A DNA stretch of 64,000 nucleotides from Bacillus sp. BP-3 (lineage in GTDB: Bacteria; Bacillota; Bacilli; Bacillales; Bacillaceae_G), in the NCBI RefSeq assembly GCF_028401955.1, contig NZ_JAQOTJ010000009.1:130271-194270 (forward strand). Reading direction: 5' to 3'. The translations under genes were made by a program, and so were the position numbers. A model generated the notes under the pieces. It made no database searches. It worked only from the letters and a program-made list of their open reading frames with translations, and was not told where the DNA came from. Position 1 is the first letter of the stretch. Each line of letters starts with the position of its first letter. Positions 58,223 through 64,000 of the stretch are shown in pieces.

Positions 58223-58717
58223 ACGATTATCTACTGTTTCTGGATATAAATCATGATTCATTAAACGATATTCAGCCATTTTTTCATATTTTGTTCCAGG
58301 GCGTCCATAGTTACAATATGGATCAATAGAAATACCACCGCGTGGCGTAAATTTGCCCCATACTTCAATGTAGCGTGGATCCATCAATTTAATTAAGTCA
58401 TTCATAATGACATTCATACAATCTTCATGGAAATCTCCATGGTTGCGGAAACTAAATAAATATAACTTTAAAGATTTACTCTCTACCATTTTTTGTTCTG
58501 GAATATAGCTAATATAAATTGTCGCAAAATCTGGTTGTCCTGTTTTTGGACATAAACTTGTAAACTCTGGACAATTAAATTTCACAAAATAATCGCGATT
58601 TGGGTGATTATTATCAAACGTCTCTAAAATTTCAGGGCTATATTCAAATAAATATTTTGTATTTTGATTTCCTAGTAATGTTACATCTTTTAAATCTTCA
58701 TCTTTTCTTCCAGTCAT
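58220..58717 (-). CDS. queF: NADPH-dependent 7-cyano-7-deazaguanine reductase
   Basis: 165 residues, T-fold enzyme reducing preQ0 to preQ1. The covalent Cys is in [17 protein letters not shown], followed by the QueF motif [20 protein letters not shown]. Start chosen with AAGGGAG eight bases upstream. Last gene of queC-D-E-F. Confidence 0.95.
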   Translation of the reverse strand: MTGRKDEDLKDVTLLGNQNTKYLFEYSPEILETFDNNHPNRDYFVKFNCPEFTSLCPKTGQPDFATIYISYIPEQKMVESKSLKLYLFSFRNHGDFHEDCMNVIMNDLIKLMDPRYIEVWGKFTPRGGISIDPYCNYGRPGTKYEKMAEYRLMNHDLYPETVDNR

Positions 58718-58735
58718 CTTAAAATCTCCCTTCAC

Positions 58736-59452
58736 TTATACACCGCGTTTATTGCCCCACACTAAAGCGTGGAGCTGCGGTAATACTTTCGCATTATTCA
58801 TTTCCTTACATTGCACTGCTTTATCAATCAGCCACTCATATTTCATAAGAAGACGCTGAATTAATGAAGCGTCATCAGTCGTCTTTATATCATCATTTCC
58901 AACTTGCAAGAAAAATGGAACGTGCGGATAACGTTCATGCACCTCTTTTGCATATACAAAATCTTGATCATCAAATACAACCACTTTTAAGCTAAACTCT
59001 TTTCCGTCCAACCGCTCAACAATTGAATCTAACATAACAAAATTCGTTGACATCTTTGAACTCGGCGGCTTCGGCGAAATTGTTACCTCATCTATATGAA
59101 GCAACCAATCTTGCCATTTACTTCCTTGCGTTTCAATTGCCGTACGAATGCCGTTCTTTTTTAATAAAGAGATCAATTCTCCTAAATGCTTCAGCAATGC
59201 AGGATTCCCACCTGAAATCGTTACATGCGAGAAATTTTCACCCCCAATTTGGACAAGTTCAGAAAAAATTTCTTTCGGCGACATTTGACGAATTTGCTCT
59301 TTTGCAGAACCGTCCCATGTAAATGCAGAATCACACCATGCACAGCTATAATCACAACCTGCTGTACGAACAAACATTGTTTTTTGTCCAACAACCATTC
59401 CCTCTCCTTGAATTGTCGGTCCAAAAATCTCTAAAACAGGAATGTTACTCAC
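58736..59452 (-). CDS. queE: 7-carboxy-7-deazaguanine synthase
   Basis: 238 residues, radical SAM. Cluster motif CDYSCAWCDSAFTWDG; GGNPALLKHLGELI is the GGE-like SAM motif. GTG start overlapping queD by eight bases. Confidence 0.95.
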   Translation of the reverse strand: MSNIPVLEIFGPTIQGEGMVVGQKTMFVRTAGCDYSCAWCDSAFTWDGSAKEQIRQMSPKEIFSELVQIGGENFSHVTISGGNPALLKHLGELISLLKKNGIRTAIETQGSKWQDWLLHIDEVTISPKPPSSKMSTNFVMLDSIVERLDGKEFSLKVVVFDDQDFVYAKEVHERYPHVPFFLQVGNDDIKTTDDASLIQRLLMKYEWLIDKAVQCKEMNNAKVLPQLHALVWGNKRGV

Positions 59453-59939
59453 CCATCATCCACTCCCGTCTTACTTCTGCATAGCTTGTTGGTGTTTCAA
59501 ATAAGCGCACAAACTCAACACGCGCCCCTTTATATTCATTTTGTCGATCACCTTTTGTGAGTGCCTCTTCCATCTTCTCAAAAATCCATACAACCATATT
59601 TTCAGCAGTTGTATTCATAGCTGGAAGTGTTTCATTTAAGTAACGGTGATCTAAATATATTTCAATTTCATTTTTCCAAATTTCTTTTATATCACCAAAA
59701 TCAATCGCGATGCCAATTTCATTGACATAACCACTAATTCCAAAAATTACTTTATACGTATGGCCATGAAGGTTTTTACATTTCCCTTCATAACAGTGCA
59801 AATGATGTGCAGCATCAAACGTAAATTCTTTACTAACCATAACACGCTTATTATGATACTTCAGTTGCTTACGCTCAATGTCCTGATCTATTTTTTGCAA
59901 ATTTTCAACAATGCGAAATCCAAAGAAGTCTTGTGTCAT
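59445..59939 (-). CDS. queD: 6-carboxy-5,6,7,8-tetrahydropterin synthase
   Basis: 164 residues, PTPS-like T-fold. Zinc ligands FDAAHHLHCYEGKCKNLHGHTY; catalytic His/Glu in LDHRYLNE and TAENMVVWIFE. The ATG overlaps the queC stop by one base. Confidence 0.95.
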   Translation of the reverse strand: MTQDFFGFRIVENLQKIDQDIERKQLKYHNKRVMVSKEFTFDAAHHLHCYEGKCKNLHGHTYKVIFGISGYVNEIGIAIDFGDIKEIWKNEIEIYLDHRYLNETLPAMNTTAENMVVWIFEKMEEALTKGDRQNEYKGARVEFVRLFETPTSYAEVRREWMMGE

Positions 59940-60601
59940 TATGCTTTCGCTCCTTCACGTTCTTGTACATATTTATCAAGTCCTGCTTTACGAAGCTGAC
60001 ACGCTGGACACTCACCGCAGCCATCACCAATAATTCCGTTATAGCACGTTAACGTTTTTTCACGGACAAATTCAAATGCTCCCAGTTCGTCTGCTAACTT
60101 CCACGTTTCCGCTTTATCAATCCACATAAGTGGTGTATGAATCACGAATGGATAATCCATCGATAAATTTAATGTAACGTTTAACGATTTCACAAACACA
60201 TCACGGCAATCTGGATAGCCGCTAAAGTCTGTTTCACACACACCTGTTACAATATGGCGTGCCCCTACTTGTTTAGCTAACACACCCGCAAACGATAAAA
60301 ACAATAAGTTACGTCCATCCACAAATGTCGATGGCAACTCACCATCTTCATGTGTAATTTCCATATCTGTACGCGTTAATGCATTGGGAGCGAGCTGATT
60401 TAACAAGCTCATATCAAGTACAGTATGCTTCACACCTAATTCTTTTGCGATTTCCGCCGCACAGTCAATTTCCAGCTTATGACGTTGATTATAATTAAAC
60501 GTCACTGTTTCTACTTCTTCAAACTGTTCAAGCGCCCAAAATAAACACGTTGTACTATCTTGACCACCACTAAAAACAACAACTGCTTTTTCCTTTTTCA
60601 T
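59939..60601 (-). CDS. queC: 7-cyano-7-deazaguanine synthase
   Basis: 220 residues, ATP-dependent, converts CDG to preQ0. PP-loop [18 protein letters not shown] and zinc site [13 protein letters not shown]. Start MKKEKAVV is ten bases from AGGAG; an ATG three codons earlier overlaps the ribosome site. First gene after the preQ1 riboswitch. Confidence 0.95.
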   Translation of the reverse strand: MKKEKAVVVFSGGQDSTTCLFWALEQFEEVETVTFNYNQRHKLEIDCAAEIAKELGVKHTVLDMSLLNQLAPNALTRTDMEITHEDGELPSTFVDGRNLLFLSFAGVLAKQVGARHIVTGVCETDFSGYPDCRDVFVKSLNVTLNLSMDYPFVIHTPLMWIDKAETWKLADELGAFEFVREKTLTCYNGIIGDGCGECPACQLRKAGLDKYVQEREGAKA

Positions 60602-60661
60602 TTCACTCATTCTCCTCTTTTTTCGATTCCAAGAAGAAAGAGCGTTCTTGAACTGTCATAC

Positions 60662-60698
60662 TAAAAAAAACAAAACAATATCAATAAGGACATTGTTC
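60662..60698 (-). terminator. Terminator of the preQ1 riboswitch
   Basis: Minus strand ACAATGTCCTTATTGATATT then GTTTTGTTTTTTTT; follows the aptamer directly. Confidence 0.75.
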
Positions 60699-60703
60699 TC
60701 TGC

Positions 60704-60739
60704 TTAGTTTTTTATAGAGGGAGTTCGCGAACCTCTCCC
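60704..60739 (-). promoter_or_regulatory. preQ1-I riboswitch
   Basis: Minus strand GGGAGAGGTTCGCGAACTCC then CTCTATAAAAAACTAA matches the preQ1 class I aptamer (P1 hairpin plus A-rich tail with CTAA). preQ1 binding should favour termination and switch off queC-F. Confidence 0.92.
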
Positions 60740-60921
60740 ATGCTATGCATGGATTGTCTTCTTTAACTTGCACCTTACATTGTAACATACCGAGTATACG
60801 AGTGGAAAACGTCTATTTTTTCTGTTTTTTCTAAAAATAATATTTCATTTTCTTCCATATTAATAGTATGATGATTTTATATACTAAACCTTTTACTTCT
60901 CGATACAAGGAGGTTTTAAAG

Positions 60922-62184
60922 CTGAAGCTTTTTATTATGTACCTCTTCATAAATATATTATTTATTTTAGTTACAATGTTGATTTATCATTTATTTTGGA
61001 GCGAAAAAGGAAATCACTCTCCAAAGCTCAATTCGTTTGTATTTATTCTTTCTTGCAGTATTACTACCATTGTCTGTATGTCGTTTTCTGCAAAAGCAGA
61101 TTACGGTTTTCAATATGATTTCCGACATATCGTGCTCGTTGTCGGTACATTATCCGGAGGACCAGTCGCAGGTGGTGCCATTTTAATTGTTATGAACATT
61201 TATCGTTTTTTTATTGGGGGCAACGGATTCATACCTTCTCTTATTGCATCTTTTATTTTGTACACTTTTCTCATTACAACATATAACATGTACATAAAAG
61301 GGAAAATCAAAACAAAAATGTATTTAGCTTTTTTCTACAGTCTTATTTACGGCATTGGCTGGATTCCCTATTTTCTATCTATCGTTCCAAACTCGAAGGA
61401 CTATACCCCTTATCTTGTTACATATGAGTTATGCACAATTGTAGGAACAATTTTAATTTTATACTTAATGGAAGTTTTACAGTCACAAGTCCGCCTTGCA
61501 AAAGAACTTGTGAACGCCGAAAAATTTCATCTCATCGGTGAAATGGCTGCTTCTATTTCACATGAAATTCGAAACCCACTTACATCAACAAGAGGATTTC
61601 TTCAATTGTTACAATCAAAAAGCTATTCAGAACAAGAAAAACTGTTATATTTAGACATCGCTATGCGCGGTATTGACCAAGCAAATCATGTATTAACAGA
61701 CTACTTAACATTTGCAAAACCAAGTATTGAAAAAGTACAACTATTACAGTTAGAAGAAGAATTACTTCATGCAATTACGCTCATGACACCATTAGCAAAC
61801 CTTTCTAACGTTCGTATCCATTATACAAAACAAAGTAAAACATTTTATATAATGGGAGAAAAACAAAAGCTCAATCAATGCCTTTTAAACATTATAAAAA
61901 ACTGTATTGAAGCAATGCCAAACGGCGGTGACCTTACATTTACTGTAACACCTGCTAACAAACATATCCAATTACATATTCAAGATACCGGAATCGGCAT
62001 GAGTACCGAACAAGTAAAACGTCTCGGTTCCCCTTTCTACTCTACAAAAGAAAAAGGAACAGGCCTTGGAATGATGGTTGTCTTTAGTATTATAAAAGCA
62101 ATGAATGGCAAAATTGACATCACTAGTGAGAAAAATATTGGGACAACTTTTCTTCTTATATTTCCCTTAACAAAGAAAACGTGA
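60922..62184 (+). CDS. KinB-like sensor histidine kinase
   Basis: 421 residues from a probable CTG start. Six hydrophobic segments of the 5TMR-LYT type (residues 1-190), then HisKA with SHEIRNPLTSTRGFLQLL, N-box NQCLLNIIKNCIEAMP, G1 DTGIGMS and G2 GTGLGMMV. Such kinases feed the Spo0A phosphorelay in Bacillus. AAGGAGG lies exactly eight bases before CTG; the in-frame ATGs at 60868 and 60871 have no ribosome site and lie in the promoter-like TATTAATAGTATGAT. Confidence 0.8.
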   Translation: MKLFIMYLFINILFILVTMLIYHLFWSEKGNHSPKLNSFVFILSCSITTIVCMSFSAKADYGFQYDFRHIVLVVGTLSGGPVAGGAILIVMNIYRFFIGGNGFIPSLIASFILYTFLITTYNMYIKGKIKTKMYLAFFYSLIYGIGWIPYFLSIVPNSKDYTPYLVTYELCTIVGTILILYLMEVLQSQVRLAKELVNAEKFHLIGEMAASISHEIRNPLTSTRGFLQLLQSKSYSEQEKLLYLDIAMRGIDQANHVLTDYLTFAKPSIEKVQLLQLEEELLHAITLMTPLANLSNVRIHYTKQSKTFYIMGEKQKLNQCLLNIIKNCIEAMPNGGDLTFTVTPANKHIQLHIQDTGIGMSTEQVKRLGSPFYSTKEKGTGLGMMVVFSIIKAMNGKIDITSEKNIGTTFLLIFPLTKKT

Positions 62185-62208
62185 TGCAGGTGCATCACGT
62201 TTTCTTTG
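62174..62208. terminator. Bidirectional terminator after the kinase gene
   Basis: GAAAACGTGATGCAGGTGCA then TCACGTTTTC; overlaps the end of the leftward 38-residue gene. Confidence 0.85.
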
Positions 62209-62311
62209 TTTCATCTACAAGTTCCGCAAAGGTCTTCACTTTCCCATGCGGCTCTTGATGTTCTTTTCGTGCTTTCCATTGCCTCTCTTGCTCTCGTTTT
62301 TTATTTCCCAT
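62195..62311 (-). CDS. Small charged protein, 38 residues
   Basis: MGNKKREQERQWKARKEHQE then PHGKVKTFAELVDETKKT. AAAAGGAGTTGAAATA precedes the ATG. Strongly charged, Arg/Lys/Glu-rich, similar in style to short DUF6254-type Bacillus proteins. Its stop lies within the shared terminator. Confidence 0.65.
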   Translation of the reverse strand: MGNKKREQERQWKARKEHQEPHGKVKTFAELVDETKKT

Positions 62312-62391
62312 TATTTCAACTCCTTTTCAGATGTCCTTATATATGTTCCAACATATGAAGTAGGAATATACATTTACTGAGCGATGCAAAA

Positions 62392-62445
62392 CTACAAAAA
62401 ATCCATCAGCTAGTAAATCAACTGATGGAAGTTTCACTTTATCTT
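62392..62445 (-). terminator. bcr1-like end plus terminator after the DinB gene
   Basis: The minus strand reads ATAAAGTGAAACTTCC from the stop codon, then CCATCAG, loop, CTGATGGATTTTTTG, a clear intrinsic terminator. Here the repeat-like sequence acts as the 3' end of the transcript. Confidence 0.75.
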
Positions 62446-62969
62446 TGTAAAATAGAATGCTTTGCTTCTTTTAACTGTGTAAGATGACGCTGTTCATGTA
62501 AGTCTAAAAATTGCACCCATTGATATAAATTAAGCTCATCAAATACAGGATGTTTGAGCGATTTTTCGAATAGTTCTTTTTCATTTACAATGCTATGAAG
62601 AACATGTAACAGCTTTTCTCTTGAACTTTGCAGCAATTGCATCATTTGTGATTTTTTCATTAATGTTTCTGTTGGTTGCATTTGTTGAGGGGCTTCTCTC
62701 TTTCTTGTTCGATCGAGTGTAGCTTGAAGGTCTTTTGGCGGAACAACTTTTCTTTCAGTTTTATGAAGCGCATATACAATAGCAGATGTAACAGATTGTT
62801 CAACAAGATGCAGGTGATGTAACACTTGCATAATGCTCCATTTATCACGGCGTGGTTTCATATTAATTTCTGTATCAGTTAACATTTCAATTTCTGATAA
62901 AAGTTTCTGTCTCGTAGACGCCATTCCACGTAACAACGTTTCCATATTCATATTTGCATAAGATTGCAT
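62439..62969 (-). CDS. DinB family protein
   Basis: 176 residues, four-helix DinB/YfiT-like bundle. Metal-site histidines are visible in MQVLHHLHLVEQ and LDLHEQRHLTQL. These proteins are often thiol (bacillithiol) S-transferases. GGGGGAG upstream; the start is at the second of two adjacent ATGs or the first. Confidence 0.85.
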   Translation of the reverse strand: MQSYANMNMETLLRGMASTRQKLLSEIEMLTDTEINMKPRRDKWSIMQVLHHLHLVEQSVTSAIVYALHKTERKVVPPKDLQATLDRTRKREAPQQMQPTETLMKKSQMMQLLQSSREKLLHVLHSIVNEKELFEKSLKHPVFDELNLYQWVQFLDLHEQRHLTQLKEAKHSILQR

Positions 62970-63114
62970 CATATTTCTCCCCCCTTATTTGGCTAAAAAG
63001 AGGCGCTTCTATTCAAGAAACACCCCTCCGTTTAATTATTCTAAATTTTCTTTTATTATCTCATTTTTCCCAATAATTGTCGATTGAAAATTCATAAAAC
63101 TAAATGCATATTTT

Positions 63115-64000
63115 TTACAATTTTGTGTCATCCACTCCATTTAACCAACCATGAATCTCATCGATTACACCTTTCACACACCCATCAGCAAATGGAGATG
63201 TTAAATTGGCTGTTTCAACTAATTGTAAGAATGATTTACTACCGCCTTGACGGCAAAGATGAACATAATCTTCCCATGCCTCTTGACGATTCTCTCTAGA
63301 GCGTTTCCAAAATTGGAATGCACAAATTTGTGCTAACGTATAGTCAATGTAATAAAATGGTGAGTTATAAATATGTGCTTGACGTTGCCAAAAGCCACCG
63401 CGCTCTAAATAATCATTTTCTTCATAATCACGATGTGGTAAGTACTTTCTCTCAATATTACGCCACGCTTCTTTTCGCTCAGTTGGTGATGCTTCTGGAT
63501 GTTCATATACAAAATGTTGGAATTCATCAACAGATACACCATATGGTAAAAACAGCAATGCCGAACTTAAATGTGAGAAATAATACTTCTCTACATCTTC
63601 TTCAAAGAATAATTTCATCCATGGCCATGTAAAAAACTCCATACTCATAGAATGGATTTCACACGCCTCATATGTCGGCCAGTTATACTCTGGAACTTCA
63701 TAGTGGCGGCTTTCATATACTTGGAAAGCATGTCCTGCTTCATGCGTTAACACATCAATGTCACCAGACGTTCCGTTAAAGTTTGAGAAAATAAACGGTG
63801 CTTTATAATTTTCAATATATGTACAATAGCCTCCGCCAGCTTTTCCTTTTTTCGCAACAAGATCTAATAAATTATTTTCTAACATAAAATTAAAAAATGT
63901 ATTTGTTTCTTCTGACAGTTCTTTATACATCGTTTTGCCATGATTCACAATCCAATCCGCATCACCTTTTGGCACTGCATTACCAGATGGATATTCAAAA
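63115..64000 (-). CDS. M3 family oligoendopeptidase, C-terminal part
   Basis: About 295 codons present; the gene runs off the right edge (the frame stays open, reading FEYPSGNAVPKGDAD). Zinc motif LTHEAGHAFQVYES with a downstream Glu in NWPTYEACEIHSMSMEF. PepF-like metallopeptidases degrade short peptides in the cytoplasm. The start lies outside the window. Confidence 0.9.
   Translation of the reverse strand, partial: FEYPSGNAVPKGDADWIVNHGKTMYKELSEETNTFFNFMLENNLLDLVAKKGKAGGGYCTYIENYKAPFIFSNFNGTSGDIDVLTHEAGHAFQVYESRHYEVPEYNWPTYEACEIHSMSMEFFTWPWMKLFFEEDVEKYYFSHLSSALLFLPYGVSVDEFQHFVYEHPEASPTERKEAWRNIERKYLPHRDYEENDYLERGGFWQRQAHIYNSPFYYIDYTLAQICAFQFWKRSRENRQEAWEDYVHLCRQGGSKSFLQLVETANLTSPFADGCVKGVIDEIHGWLNGVDDTKL

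Overview
The window is about 36% G+C and looks like chromosome from the Bacillus cereus group. The evidence is family-level: lysA, pssA, dlt, que and nrd genes typical of Bacillus, sporulation genes (gerW/ytfJ and a small spore-protein-like gene), strong AGGAGG ribosome sites, and dispersed bcr-type repeats. No rRNA, tRNA, CRISPR array, prophage or complete insertion sequence was seen. Gene order identifies the group but not the species.

Layout. 1-5.6 kb: start of lysA behind a lysine riboswitch, a secreted DUF3888-type protein, a lipoteichoic acid synthase, pssA and a D-2-hydroxyacid dehydrogenase. 5.7-24.4 kb: a leftward amino-acid block, in transcription order ilvE-ilvD-[T-box]-ilvB-ilvH-ilvC-leuA-leuB-leuC-leuD, then hisZ-G-D-B-H-A-F-I-E-J. 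It covers the acetohydroxyacid synthase to transaminase part of the valine/isoleucine pathway, the leucine branch, and all of histidine synthesis except hisC, which is not in the window. A CodY-like box precedes ilvE and a T-box precedes ilvB. A short leader ORF ending in three His codons, followed by five mutually exclusive RNA segments, precedes hisZ.

24.7-38.2 kb: mixed housekeeping and small hypothetical genes (UPF0180, gerW, KtrB-type K+ channel, MarR regulator, YrvL, thioredoxin-like, uppP, MATE exporter, L,D-transpeptidase, APH-like kinase, Fur-box flavodoxin, M20 amidohydrolase). Several bcr-like repeats and three orphan rho-independent terminators suggest small RNAs. 38.5-42.9 kb: dltXABCD, which D-alanylates teichoic acids. 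42.9-51.2 kb: nitronate monooxygenase, LD-carboxypeptidase, a 68% asparagine protein, a CPBP protease with an AbrB-like tail, and two ABC-2 transporters, one under a YtrA-type GntR regulator with its operator. 51.4-55.4 kb: nrdI-nrdE-nrdF, with nrdE interrupted by a 349-nt group I intron and tandem NrdR boxes upstream. 55.7-64 kb: small genes, a GNAT acetyltransferase, the queC-D-E-F operon behind a preQ1 riboswitch, a KinB-like histidine kinase with a probable CTG start, a DinB-family protein and the 3' part of an M3 oligoendopeptidase.

The most interesting items are the His-codon attenuator in front of hisZ, the orphan-terminator RNAs (one beside Fur boxes), the habit of the ATAAAGTGAAAC repeat ends of abutting stop codons, and the Asn-rich CCFGWNMW protein. 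All calls are from reading the sequence; no database search or folding program was run.
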